From Thermoleophilia bacterium (GTDB lineage Bacteria > Actinomycetota > Thermoleophilia > RBG-16-64-13), in the NCBI GenBank assembly GCA_027493445.1, contig JAOSKU010000001.1, forward strand, positions 372,001-436,000: DNA of 64,000 bases, given 5' to 3'. The translations under genes and the position numbers were made by a program. Shown here piece after piece: positions 38,264 through 47,211 of the stretch. Under the pieces are notes generated by a model. The model was not told where the DNA came from, did not search any database, and was given only the letters and a program-made list of their open reading frames with translations. How positions within the stretch are numbered: the first letter of the stretch is position 1; each line of letters starts with the position of its first letter.

Positions 38264-38380
38264 CTTATACGGTTCCCTGAGGATGTCGCCAACGTGGTCG
38301 TCTTCCCGGTGTCCGATGACGCCGGGTACCTCACGGGTCAGATCATCGCCTTGGATGGCGGCCTGACCATGATCGGCTGA
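38264..38380 (+). pseudogene. short-chain dehydrogenase, C-terminal remnant
   Basis: RFPEDVANVVVFPVSDDAGYLTGQIIALDGGLTMIG then stop at 38380: the last ~36 residues of an SDR. The bases that follow (GACGAGCCCCACGAC) also follow the SDR tail near 5905. The stretch from 37953 to here has nothing else I recognise. Confidence 0.7.
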
Positions 38381-38735
38381 CGAGCCCCACGACCTTCGGT
38401 CAAGGCACGCATCGACTTCAGCCTCTCCCCCTGGATACTCGCCAAGAAGAAAGCCGCCCGGACTTGGGTGGTGGATGTACTCGCCCCCCTTTCGCGGCCG
38501 TTGGAAGAGGAGGAGCGCCTGCCCGACGAGCTCGTGGCCGAGCTCCGCAAGGGTGAGTTGCTCGGGCTGACCATCCCCCAGGAATCTTCTGGCGCGCTCT
38601 GGAGGCCTTCGGCGCCGAAGAACGGAGGAGCGCTATCTGCCTAAGCGGAAGTTACCCCCGACCTCACCTCCCAATTGTCCTTCTGAGCAGGGATAATGCC
38701 GCTGTGAGCGGCCAGAGTTGTAGACACTAACTATG

Positions 38736-38764
38736 TTGACATGGCTGCCGGTGGCTGCTAACAT
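38736..38764 (+). promoter_or_regulatory. transposase promoter inside the IS
   Basis: -35 TTGACA (38736-38741), 17-nt spacer, -10 TAACAT (38759-38764). The ATG at 38771 is only seven bases beyond the -10 box and has no Shine-Dalgarno site, so the message is probably leaderless. Confidence 0.65.
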
Positions 38765-38770
38765 GTTGCC

Positions 38771-40501
38771 ATGGCACGTCGCGGAGGCTCCGTTCATGTG
38801 GCGACGACGCGTCGTCACTATAAAGGCAAGGTCTATGAGACCCACCTCTTGCGCCGCTCCTTTCGGGAGGGCGGCAAGGTAAAGAACGAGACGGTGGGTA
38901 ACCTCTCCCATCTGCCCCCCGAGCTCATCGAGTTCATCCGCCAGGCCTTGAAGGGAGAAACCTTCCTGCCGGCCGGGGAAGGCTTTAAGATCAGCCGCTC
39001 GCTTCCCCACGGCCATCTGGCCGCCGCCTATCTTATGGCCAAGAAGCTCGGCTTGCCGGAGCTTCTTGGCCCGCGGGGTCCGGAACGAGATCTCGCCTGG
39101 GCCCTCATTCTGCTGCGGGTGGTCCGGCCCGCCTCCAAGCTTGCCTCCACCCGCCTGCTTTCAGATACTGCTCTTGCTTGCGATCTTGACCTGGCCGGGG
39201 CGGGGACAGATGAGGCCTACGCCGCCCTGGACTTCCTCCTTGGCGAGCAGGCCAGGATCGAAACAACCCTGGCCAAGCGGCACCTGGCCCCGGGAAGCCT
39301 GGTCCTCTACGACCTCTCTTCCTCCTACCTGGAGGGCCGCCACTGCCCCCTGGCCGCCTACGGCTACTCCCGGGACGGCAGACGCGGCCAACTCCAGATC
39401 ACCTACGGCGTGGTGAGCGACAAGGAGGGCTGTCCGGTGGCGGTGGAGGTCTTTCCCGGTAACACCGCCGACCCGGTGGCCTTCACCGCCTGTGTCAAGA
39501 AGGTGAAGGAGCGCTTCGGCCTGGAGCGCGTGGTCCTGGTGGGAGACCGAGGCATGATCACCTCCACCCGCATTGAGGCCCTTCGCTCCGAGGCGGGCCT
39601 CGGCTTCATAACCGCCCTTCGGGCCCCGGAGCTGACAGCCCTGGCCGCCGGCGGGTATCTTCAGCTCTCTCTCTTCGACCAAGCCTCGCTCGCGGAGATC
39701 ACCCACCCAGATTACCCGGGGGAGCGCCTGGTAGTCTGCCGTAACCCGGCCCTGGCCGCCGAGCGGGCCCGTAAGCGCGCGGAGCTTCTGGCCGCCACCG
39801 AGGCCGAGCTTCGTCGCTTGCAGAGTCAGGTGGAAGCCGGGCGCCTGAAGAGCCCCGAAAAGATTGGTCTACGCCTGGGCCAGGTGCTCGAGCGCTCGGT
39901 GGTGGGAAAGCACTTCCACTTCCACATCGGTGCCGGCCACTTCGCCTTTGAAAGAAAGGAGGCCCAGATCGCCGCCGAGGCTGCCGTGGACGGCCTCTAC
40001 GTCGTCCGGACGAGCGTGCAAGTGCAGGAGCTTGCCGCACCGGAGGTGGTGGAGGCCTACAAGGGCCTCTCCCGGGTGGAACGGGCCTTCCCCAGCCTAA
40101 AGACGGTGGACCTCGAGGTCCACCCCGTCTTTCATCGCTTGGAGGAGCGGGTGCGGGCCCACGTCTTCCTCTGCCTCCTCGCCTACTACCTGACGTTTCA
40201 CCTGCGCAAAGCCTTCGCCCCCCTCTTCTTCACCGACGAGGAGCCCCCCGTCCGCGAGGACCCGGTGGGAAAAGCCCGCCGCTCCGAAGACGCAGAAAGG
40301 AAAGCCGCCCGCAAGAAGACCAGCGAGGGCCAACCGGTGCACAGCTTCGCCACGCTCCTTGCTCATCTTGCCACCCTCACGAGAAACACCATCCGCCTCC
40401 CCGGCCAAGAGGTGGCCTATGAGCAGCTCTCGGAGCCGACCGAGACCCAGCGGCGGGCCTTCGAGCTTCTCGGCTCTCCCGTGCCACTCCAGCTCAAGTA
40501 G
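38771..40501 (+). CDS. IS1634-family transposase
   Basis: 576 residues, intact. DDE features: LYDLSSSYLEG (first Asp), VVLVGDRGMITSTRI (second Asp) and YKGLSRVERAFPSLKTVDLEVHPVFHRLEERVRAHVFLCLLAYYL (Glu and the conserved C-terminal segment of this family). The insertion in the strand between the second Asp and the Glu is typical of the IS4 supergroup. Intact ends and transposase suggest recent activity. Confidence 0.93.
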   Translation: MARRGGSVHVATTRRHYKGKVYETHLLRRSFREGGKVKNETVGNLSHLPPELIEFIRQALKGETFLPAGEGFKISRSLPHGHLAAAYLMAKKLGLPELLGPRGPERDLAWALILLRVVRPASKLASTRLLSDTALACDLDLAGAGTDEAYAALDFLLGEQARIETTLAKRHLAPGSLVLYDLSSSYLEGRHCPLAAYGYSRDGRRGQLQITYGVVSDKEGCPVAVEVFPGNTADPVAFTACVKKVKERFGLERVVLVGDRGMITSTRIEALRSEAGLGFITALRAPELTALAAGGYLQLSLFDQASLAEITHPDYPGERLVVCRNPALAAERARKRAELLAATEAELRRLQSQVEAGRLKSPEKIGLRLGQVLERSVVGKHFHFHIGAGHFAFERKEAQIAAEAAVDGLYVVRTSVQVQELAAPEVVEAYKGLSRVERAFPSLKTVDLEVHPVFHRLEERVRAHVFLCLLAYYLTFHLRKAFAPLFFTDEEPPVREDPVGKARRSEDAERKAARKKTSEGQPVHSFATLLAHLATLTRNTIRLPGQEVAYEQLSEPTETQRRAFELLGSPVPLQLK

Positions 40502-41621
40502 ACAGAAACCTCTCCGACCCATAAGCGGATTTGCCTGCTCATGGGAACAAAGCGCCGGGTCTGGCGGGGGTAACTTCCGCCTAAGCGGGCCTCGGGCGAG
40601 ATCTGGGGCGGCCAACTCTCTGACCGATCCCGAAGGGGACACGGGCAAGGACATGAACGCTAATTGGGTGAAGGACGGCGGCGATTACGTGGTGAACGGC
40701 CACAAATGGCTCATCACCCTCTTCCCCGAGCAGACCAAGCTCATCTACGCCTTTGCTGTGGGAGCGGATGGACCGTCTGCTTCCTGGTGGACCCGCCCTG
40801 CGACGGCCTCGAGCTCAAGCCCATGGAGAAGATGATGGGCTGCATCGGCCCTCGCCGCTTCAAAAGTACTCTACCGGGACTGCCGGGTGGACGAGGCGAA
40901 CGTGCTGGGTGAGGTGGGTATGAGCTTCGACGTGGCCTTCAGTATGCTGCACCTTTCCCGGGTTTTCATCGCTTTCTGCCGCGTGGGCTAGGCCCATAAG
41001 ATGTTCGAGCTGGCGGTCGTCTGCGCCAAGAAGCGCCAAGCCTTCGGCAGGCTGCTTGCGAGCCGCCGGGCCATCCAGAACAACGTTGCTCAGATGGCCA
41101 CCGAGATCCAGGTCGCCCGGCCTTACGACGCCGCCTGGAAGTCGTCCGCGACGCGGCCATGGCCAAGTTCTTCGCCGGGCAGGTCTTGACTCAGGTCCTG
41201 GAACTCGCCCTACGAGTCCACGGGGTATCGGCCAACACCCAGCCTACGACTCGAGTGACACTGCCCGCGATGCTCGTGGCTTTCACTTCGAGAAAGACAC
41301 CAAGGAGATCCAGAGACAGCTCATCGCACGACATTTCCTGCGATAGACCACCCGGAGGCGAGTGCCGGGGGGCCAGGAAAGAGCCGACGCGGCCAAGGTC
41401 GTCGGCATGGCCGCAAGCATTGCATGCCCGGGGTCTGCTAGCAGCACGTGCAACTGGGCACCGGCACGGTGACTTCGGCTGCGAGGGCGAGAACGGGGCC
41501 CCAGCGGTTTACACCGAGAATGTGACTATCGCCGGAGCCTACACGACGCGGGCGAGTCCTCTGTACCCGCAGCGCTGCCCGCGCCGATCGACATTGTGAC
41601 CCCCGCTCCGGGGATGCCTCT

Positions 41622-42815
41622 TCAGAGCTCCCAGAGCCCGCTGTCCGATATGGTAATAGGTTCGAGGGCGGTAGGACCCACGACGAAGCTGTCCTCGATG
41701 CCGACCGCGCCTTCGTCGGGGAAGACCAGCTTGGGCTCTAGCGCGATAACCTGCCCCTCCTCAAGCACGGCCTCCACCCCTCGTGCGATGACGGGCAACT
41801 CGTCGACTTCAAGGCCGATGCCGTGCCCGATGAAGCTCACCTGCTTCGGGTGCATGCCCATGAACATGTGGCCGTAGCCCGCGGCGCCGGCCCGCTCGAC
41901 CGCAATCCGGTAGACCTCGCCGGCGACTACCCCCGGCCTCGCGGCGGTGCGCGTCCAGTCGAGCGTGTTGCGGCAAAACTCGTAACCCTCGGCGAAGCGG
42001 GCCGGCAAGGGGCCGAGACAGAGCGTGCGGGTCTGGTCCACCAGGTAGCCGTCCACGGCGCCGGCGATGTCGATCACCACCGGCTCGGAGCGGCCGATCG
42101 GCCGGCGCCCGGAGCCCTGGGCTACGGCGGGGGTCAGCCCGCGACCGGCGAAAGGCGTGTCCAAGAACGAGGCGATTCCGGCATCCGGGCCGGCGAAGGC
42201 ATGTGCAAAAACCATCTCCTGATTGAAGGCCCTCACGCGCAGCAGCCCTTGATGGCCGCAACGGAAGAGCTCGCCGATGACCACCGAGGCCAGCTCGCTC
42301 TCGGTCATGCCCTCCTTCAGGGCGGCCGCGCCGGCGCGCAGCGCTGCATCTGCCTGCACCGCCGCCTCGCTCTGCCTCTCCCGCTCGAAAGCCGACTTGA
42401 GGGAGCGGACCTGGCGCAACAGGCGGGCCACATCGTGGAAATCGGTCTTCGGAAGCGCCGCCACGTACCGTCGGAAGTGGTCGACCGGCAAGATGTCCAA
42501 TTCGAGTCCCAAGCGCGCGACCGCTCCGAGCCCCAAGCGCCGCAAGGCCGTCGCCGTCTCACGGAGACTCCCCAGGGGTTCCACGCTGGGAAGCGCCGAT
42601 TCGGCGCGGGCGCGCTCGAGGTCGCGGCGGATCAGCAGCAGCGGCTCGCCCTCCGCGGGTAACAGCAGGTGGCCCTGCTGGATGGTTCCGGAGAGGTAGA
42701 AGCGGTTGGCATTGCCCACGATTATGGCGCCGTCGAAGCCGTCCCGCCGCAGGCGCGTCTGAACGCGGCCGATTCGCCACTCGAGCTCTGAGCGCGGGGT
42801 GAGAAGCGTCGTCAC
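41622..42815 (-). CDS. M24-family metallopeptidase (Xaa-Pro aminopeptidase-like)
   Basis: 397 residues. GTG 42815 is chosen because it overlaps the upstream gene's TGA (GTGA); TTG 42827 also fits. An N-terminal creatinase-like domain precedes the pita-bread domain with metal ligands in VVIDIAGAVDGYLVDQTRT (two Asp), FIGHGIGLEVDELP (His) and ALEPKLVFPDEGAVGIEDSF (two Glu). Members cut Xaa-Pro peptides or related C-N bonds. The region 41347-41621 behind it has no gene I recognise. Confidence 0.9.
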   Translation of the reverse strand: MTTLLTPRSELEWRIGRVQTRLRRDGFDGAIIVGNANRFYLSGTIQQGHLLLPAEGEPLLLIRRDLERARAESALPSVEPLGSLRETATALRRLGLGAVARLGLELDILPVDHFRRYVAALPKTDFHDVARLLRQVRSLKSAFERERQSEAAVQADAALRAGAAALKEGMTESELASVVIGELFRCGHQGLLRVRAFNQEMVFAHAFAGPDAGIASFLDTPFAGRGLTPAVAQGSGRRPIGRSEPVVIDIAGAVDGYLVDQTRTLCLGPLPARFAEGYEFCRNTLDWTRTAARPGVVAGEVYRIAVERAGAAGYGHMFMGMHPKQVSFIGHGIGLEVDELPVIARGVEAVLEEGQVIALEPKLVFPDEGAVGIEDSFVVGPTALEPITISDSGLWEL

Positions 42816-43031
42816 GCCGCCTGGCAAATCAGGATCTCACCAGTCCGGCGCGTGATCGCCCGGCCCTGGTCGCACAGCATGTCCAGGTGCCCAACTGATT
42901 CCCGGTGAGCGAGAAACAGGCTGCCCGCGTCGCGCTCATCAAAGAGCCGATGACTCGCATGCCAAACCGGGTACAGCCCCTCCGTCAGGTGCCGCCAACT
43001 CCCCAGGGTGTGGAGGGACCCGTATCGACTA

Positions 43032-44179
43032 GAGTCCTGAGTCATTGATTAGTTGACGATAGGTTGGAGAAGGTGTCGAGGATCTGGTCGGCGGTCTTGG
43101 TCCAGTTAAGGGGTCGGGGGTTCTCGTTCCAGTTTTCCAGCCAGGCAGGGATGTCGGCGTTAAGCTCACGCACCGAGCGGTGCGTACCTCGTTTCAGTTT
43201 GCGGGAAGTGAGTTCGGCAAACCAGTGCTCCACCAGGTTGAGCCAGCTCGAGCCGGTGGGTATGAAGTGCAAGACGAAGCGGGGGTGGGCAAGAAGCCAG
43301 CGCTTTACGGCCGGGGTCGTGTGCGTGGCGTAGTTGTCCAGGATCAGGTGGACCTCAAGCTCGGCGGGCACCTCCCGGTCGATTCTCTGCAGGAAGCGCT
43401 TGAACTCGACCGCGCGGTGGTGAGCCTGCAGCGAGCCGATCACCTTGCCCGAGGCGATGTCAATGGCGGCAAAGAGGCTGCTGGTGCCGTTACGCTCGTA
43501 GTCATGGGTGATCCGGGCGGGAGTGCCGGGGAGCATAGGCGGGATGGGGGCCGTGCGGTCCAGGGCCTGGTTCTGACTCTTGTCATCCACACAGAGCACC
43601 AGCGCCCGCTCCGGGGGATCCAGGTAGAGGCCCACCACGTCCCGGACCTTCTCTACGATCAAGGCGTCTCTTGAGAGCTTCCAGTGCTCCACCCGATGCG
43701 GCGCAAGCCCGAAGGCCCGCCATATCCGGGAGACCGTGGACTGGGAGAGCCCCACCTTCTTGGCCATCTGCCGGGTCGTCCAGTGGGTGCCGCCGTCGGG
43801 TGGGGAGCTCTCAAGCGTCTTGACGATCACCTCTTCCACCTGCTCGTCCATCACGGTGCGCGGGCGTCCCGGCCGGGGATCATCCACCAGTCCATCCAGA
43901 CGGCTCATGACAAACCGCCTCCGCCACTTGCCCACTGTGGCCGCGGAGACCCCCAAGTGCCGGGCCACCTCCAGATTGGAGGTGCCGCCCGCACACTCAA
44001 GGACTATGCGCGACCGCAGGGCCAAGGCCTGGGCGCTTTTCGGACGCCGGGCCCACCGCTCGAGCTGCTCCTGCTCAGAACTGGTGAGTTCCAACACTGC
44101 TTTTCTGGGACCACGATTTGTCGTTTTCATGGCCCGATAGTAGCATTAAATCCGACGATAAATAAAGACTCATGACACT
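43032..44179 (-). mobile_element. IS630-type insertion sequence
   Basis: 1148 bp between two TA dinucleotides (43030-43031 and 44180-44181), the TA duplication expected for this family. Imperfect ends: GAGTCCTGAGTCATTGATT on the left and, read inward, GTGTCATGAGTCTTTATTT on the right. One transposase. Target gene is an MBL hydrolase. Confidence 0.9.
43042..44130 (-). CDS. IS630-family transposase
   Basis: 362 residues, intact. N-terminal helix-turn-helix (SNLEVARHLGVSAATVGKWRRRF and a second HTH TTRQMAKKVGLSQSTVSRIWRAF), then the DDE domain: VLCVDDKSQ, HLILDNYATHTTP and GSSWLNLVEHWFAELTSRKLKRG with the catalytic Glu. Typical IS630/Tc1-mariner transposase, length normal. Confidence 0.93.
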   Translation of the reverse strand: MKTTNRGPRKAVLELTSSEQEQLERWARRPKSAQALALRSRIVLECAGGTSNLEVARHLGVSAATVGKWRRRFVMSRLDGLVDDPRPGRPRTVMDEQVEEVIVKTLESSPPDGGTHWTTRQMAKKVGLSQSTVSRIWRAFGLAPHRVEHWKLSRDALIVEKVRDVVGLYLDPPERALVLCVDDKSQNQALDRTAPIPPMLPGTPARITHDYERNGTSSLFAAIDIASGKVIGSLQAHHRAVEFKRFLQRIDREVPAELEVHLILDNYATHTTPAVKRWLLAHPRFVLHFIPTGSSWLNLVEHWFAELTSRKLKRGTHRSVRELNADIPAWLENWNENPRPLNWTKTADQILDTFSNLSSTNQ

Positions 44180-44417
44180 AGGTCGAGACGGTAGCCCCGC
44201 AGCATGTAGAAGTTGGTCGGCCCGATAGGAAAGGGTGTCGACACGGACAGCCGCACCCTATTGTCGGCGACTTCGATTGGCGGCAAGATTCCTCGCAAGG
44301 CTGATGATCAGCAAATCAAGGTTACCAAATGGTCCCGGCGGACGCCAAGGTGAGAGCCGCCGGGGTCGGCTTCGGTGTAGAATCGCTGCGGCCGAATCAG
44401 AACGAGGGAGCAACCTA

Positions 44418-45362
44418 TTGGGCATCACCTGGATAGCCGATGGCATCGGCTACGTACCGGGACGAGTGAACGTCGGCGTGGTACAACTCGAGGGCGACCG
44501 CGCCCTCATCATCGACACCGGCCTCAACCAAGACCACGCGCTCGCGGTCCTTCGAGACGTGGAGTCCGCCGGGTTGAGGCCCTACGCGCTGCTGGTTACC
44601 CACGGCCACGCCGACCACTTCGGAGGTGCGCCTACCTTGCGCCGAGACGGGCTCGAACTAATTGCCGCCTCGTCCTATGAGGCGGCTTTCCTCCGTCTTC
44701 CTTGTCTCGTGTTGCTATCGCTTGTCGGGGGGGCCGTGCCACCCCCAGAGCTGGTGAGGACCTTCCATGTGCCCTCGGCCTCGAAGGTGGACCTCGAGGT
44801 CGTCCCGGGTCCGTTCCATTTGCCCCTGGCTGCGGTCGCCGGGAACATGCGGTTGGTCGACCTCGCGGGTCACTCTCCGGGTCAGCTGGGGCTGCAGGTG
44901 GGCGATGTGGCCTTCGTGGGGGACGCCGTTTCGTCGCCCGAGATCTGGGCCAAGAGCCGCCTGGTGTACTTCAGCGAAGTAGCCCCGGCCATCGACAGCA
45001 TCCGGCGGCTGGAAGAGCTCCAATGCGCCGTTATCGTCGCCGGTCACACCGCCGAGGCTGAGAACCCAGCCCGGCTACTCGACGCTAACCGGGAGAACCT
45101 GCTCGCGCTTTCGGCCCAGATCGAGGCCTTGGTCCGAGCCGGGCTCTACCCGCGAGGGCAGGTTTCGGCGCACCAGGTTACCCTCTCCACCGAGGACATC
45201 ACCTCGTCGCTGGCCTCGGCCTTCGGACTGGAACTGACCACCCTCCATCGGTTCTTCGTCACCCGTGCGGTGGTACGGGCTCATCTCAGTTACCTGGCGG
45301 GAAAAGGCAGAGTCACCCCTCTAGCCTCGGGGGGGCGGCTGTTCTGGGCGCCGACACACTGA
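44418..45362 (+). CDS. MBL-fold metallohydrolase
   Basis: 314 residues from TTG 44418 (GAGGGAG upstream). Motifs: VNVGVVQLEGDRALIIDTGLNQDHA, THGHADHFGG (HxHxDH), GHSPGQLGLQVGDVAFVGDAV and VIVAGHT. The C-terminal helical domain (about residues 225-300) is seen in RNase Z-like or glyoxalase II-like hydrolases of unknown substrate. The decayed MBL gene lies divergently upstream; 44287-44417 is their shared promoter region. Confidence 0.85.
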   Translation: MGITWIADGIGYVPGRVNVGVVQLEGDRALIIDTGLNQDHALAVLRDVESAGLRPYALLVTHGHADHFGGAPTLRRDGLELIAASSYEAAFLRLPCLVLLSLVGGAVPPPELVRTFHVPSASKVDLEVVPGPFHLPLAAVAGNMRLVDLAGHSPGQLGLQVGDVAFVGDAVSSPEIWAKSRLVYFSEVAPAIDSIRRLEELQCAVIVAGHTAEAENPARLLDANRENLLALSAQIEALVRAGLYPRGQVSAHQVTLSTEDITSSLASAFGLELTTLHRFFVTRAVVRAHLSYLAGKGRVTPLASGGRLFWAPTH

Positions 45363-45880
45363 ACCGGATGGGTGCCAGCGGACACCCGTGGTCGGGCTAG
45401 CTTCCCGGTAGATGCAGCGATCTTCGATCCAAAGCACGTCATAGGTGCGGTGACTCGCTCTATTGACGGCCCTTGGGTCTGTGTTATGCTGCGCCCCCCG
45501 CCCGCAGATCATCGCAGCTCTCTTTACTGTTTACGTTCTCTGGGGAATGACGTTTCTCGGTACTCGCCTGGCCCCGCGAGTCTGAGTCTACGTCCTGGTC
45601 AGAGAGCGTCCGCAACCCAAGTTTTCCGCCAGGATGGCCCGTAAATCCCAAGCTCACGCCAGCGCTGCCGCGTGGGCGTGAGACAACGACACGTGCAAGC
45701 GGGCCAGACTGCGGGAAGCGCGCGGTGAGGGTTTGCCGGTGCATTGGGGCAAAGGCGACCGAGACAACCCAGTTCGGCGTGATCACCGCGGCTGTGATGG
45801 CCTTGACGGCCGTGTCTTTGGGCACTTTGAGCTGGGGCAGCATCTCGAGGGCTCAGTCGGCGCTATTGCGCGTCGCGGTG
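45363..45880. other. 518 bases with only a short copy of the EamA gene
   Basis: No gene is recognised apart from the fragment at 45492-45566. The promoter at 45881 follows. Confidence 0.5.
45492..45566 (+). pseudogene. fragment copied from the EamA transporter gene
   Basis: CCGCAGATCATCGCAGC..TTTACTGTTTACG and the following bases to CGGTACTCG match 3018-3090 of the EamA gene at all but a few positions. About 70 bp, encoding helix 1. Too short to be functional. Confidence 0.75.
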
Positions 45881-45949
45881 TTGACAGACGCCTAACCCCC
45901 TGCTAGGGTACCGTAGATTATGAATGACGCGTCATTCATAATCTACGGT
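45881..45949 (+). promoter_or_regulatory. promoter with a 40-bp perfect palindrome containing a FadR-like operator
   Basis: -35 TTGACA (45881-45886), 17-nt spacer, -10 TAGGGT (45904-45909). The palindrome 45910-45949 starts right at the -10 edge and is perfect over 20+20 bases; its centre is ATGAATGA (45920-45927), CGCG, TCATTCAT (45932-45939). Drives the dehydrogenase at 46105 and possibly the two genes after it. Confidence 0.82.
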
Positions 45950-46104
45950 GTTTGGACCACCCCCGTCGCGCCATTCATTCTTGCCAGAACACCGCTCTCC
46001 GAGATCGCGCCATGTTCGTTTGCGAGATCAGCGTGTGGGAGGGAATATCCGCAGCCGGCCGAGAATGCGTGTGGTCAGATGGCGGGCAGGGCCGATCGAG
46101 AGGA

Positions 46105-47142
46105 GTGACAATCAAGGCCGTATTGAAGGTTGCGAGGGAGGCTGGGATAGAACTGGCCGAAATGGAGGTGCCCGATGTGGGGGACACCGATGTTTTGGTG
46201 AAAGTATGCGCGTCCAGCCTTTGCGGCAGTGACCTTCATATCTATGAGTGGACTCCTGGCTATGAGAGCCGCGTCAATCTTCCGATTGTCCTGGGCCACG
46301 AGTTTGCCGGAGAGGTAGTTGCGGTTGGGGCGAGAGTCGGTACACTGGCGGCAGGCGAACGGGTCACCGTCTTCCCCCACATGGCGTGCGGTCGGTGTGG
46401 GCTGTGCCAGGTGGGTCGTGGAGACTCGTGCAAGAACAAGGCGGATTTGGGGCTGACCATGAACGGTGCGCTTGCCGAGTTTGTGCGTCTCACAGGCGCG
46501 GCAAGGGTATACAAGCTGCCAGAGAACATGAGCTACGAGACGGCAGCCCTCTGCGAACCGCTTTCGGTTGCTCTCAACGCTGTAGACCTTTCAGGCACGA
46601 AGCCGGGTTACAGCGCGGCAGTGCTTGGACCCGGTCCCATTGGGTTGTTCACGCTCCAGGTGTTGAAGGCCAGTGGCGCAGGCCCGGTGATGGTTGTAGG
46701 GACGGCATCCGACAGAAGAAGGCTCGGGGTTGCGGAGGCGCTGGGTGCGGACGTCGTCGTTGACATCGGCAGGGAGGATCCGGTGAGCGTCGCAAGCCGG
46801 CTAGCCCGCAGGGGTGTTGACGTCGTGTTCGAGGCCACGGGGGATCCTCGGGCTGTGCCACAGGCGCTGGCCATGGTCAGAGCACGCGGAAAAGTGTTGA
46901 TGATGGGCATTCACGAGGGACTTGTTCAGTTCGACCCAAACGACGTGGTAAGAAGAATGAAGTCCATCGTCGGTGCCTATGCATACCAACCCGACACCTG
47001 GTACCGGTCACTCGCTCTACTTTCCTCGGGAAGAGTTGCGACCGATCAGATGATTACTCACCGACTGCCTCTCGTAGAAGCAGAAGAAGGTTTTAGGGCG
47101 GCGCTGGCAAAAGAGGCAATCAAGGTCGTGTTCACTCCCTAA
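46105..47142 (+). CDS. zinc-dependent medium-chain dehydrogenase
   Basis: 345 residues from GTG 46105; the frame is open further up, but the MDR domain begins with TIKAVLKVAREAGIELAEMEVPDVG. Catalytic zinc in SLCGSDLHIYEW and LGHEFAGEV, structural zinc in CGRCGLCQVGRGDSC, NAD site VLGPGPIGLFTLQVLKASGAG. Threonine/sorbitol dehydrogenase-like; oxidises a secondary alcohol. The start is the least sure part, since GAGAGGA directly touches the GTG. Controlled by the operator at 45910. Confidence 0.88.
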   Translation: MTIKAVLKVAREAGIELAEMEVPDVGDTDVLVKVCASSLCGSDLHIYEWTPGYESRVNLPIVLGHEFAGEVVAVGARVGTLAAGERVTVFPHMACGRCGLCQVGRGDSCKNKADLGLTMNGALAEFVRLTGAARVYKLPENMSYETAALCEPLSVALNAVDLSGTKPGYSAAVLGPGPIGLFTLQVLKASGAGPVMVVGTASDRRRLGVAEALGADVVVDIGREDPVSVASRLARRGVDVVFEATGDPRAVPQALAMVRARGKVLMMGIHEGLVQFDPNDVVRRMKSIVGAYAYQPDTWYRSLALLSSGRVATDQMITHRLPLVEAEEGFRAALAKEAIKVVFTP

Positions 47143-47211
47143 GGAGAGGAAGTTGACTTCGGATGTCATATGGTGGCACAAGACCATGAGAAGCGATGAG
47201 GAGAGAAAGCA

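Larger units (their letters stand above)
38646..40579 (+). mobile_element. IS1634-type insertion sequence
   Basis: 1934 bp. Perfect 15-bp ends CGGAAGTTACCCCCG (38646-38660) and CGGGGGTAACTTCCG (40565-40579), flanked by the 6-bp target duplication CCTAAG (38640-38645 and 40580-40585). One transposase gene. It is inserted in an acyl-CoA dehydrogenase gene. Confidence 0.93.
38408..41346 (+). pseudogene. acyl-CoA dehydrogenase, broken by an IS and several frameshifts
   Basis: N-terminal part SLSPWILAKKKAARTWVVDVLAPLSRPLEEEERLPDELVAELRKGELLGLTIP, a short deletion, then RALEAFGAEERRSAI up to the insertion at 38645. After the IS: TDPEGDTGKDMNANWVKDGGDYVVNGHKWLITL, then in other frames VDPPCDGLELKPMEKMMG, VLYRDCRVDEANVLGEVGMSFDVAFSMLHLSRVFIAF, an in-frame TAG near 40990, ELAVVCAKKRQAFGRLLASRRAIQNNVAQMATEIQVAR and DAAMAKFFAGQVLTQVLELALRVHG. 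It ends about 41346. A genuine, old pseudogene of a FAD-dependent acyl-CoA dehydrogenase. Confidence 0.85.
42812..44286 (-). pseudogene. MBL-fold hydrolase, broken by an IS630-type element and an internal deletion
   Basis: The N-terminal piece (TTG 44286) reads PPIEVADNRVRLSVSTPFPIGPTNFYMLRGYRLD up to the insertion at 44181. Removing the IS and one TA joins it exactly to LVDTGPSTPWGVGG at 43029, a textbook MBL start. The HxHxDH middle is missing; after a frame change the C-terminal end HLTEGLYPVWHASHRLFDERDAGSLFLAHRESVGHLDMLCDQGRAI runs to 42812. The stop overlaps the start of the M24 gene, so the two once formed an operon. Confidence 0.8.

Noticed and set aside
44235..44417. N-terminal extension of the MBL hydrolase at 44418
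   Set aside because: The extra residues are Arg-rich and overlap the divergent MBL pseudogene. TTG 44418 has a Shine-Dalgarno site and begins the domain.
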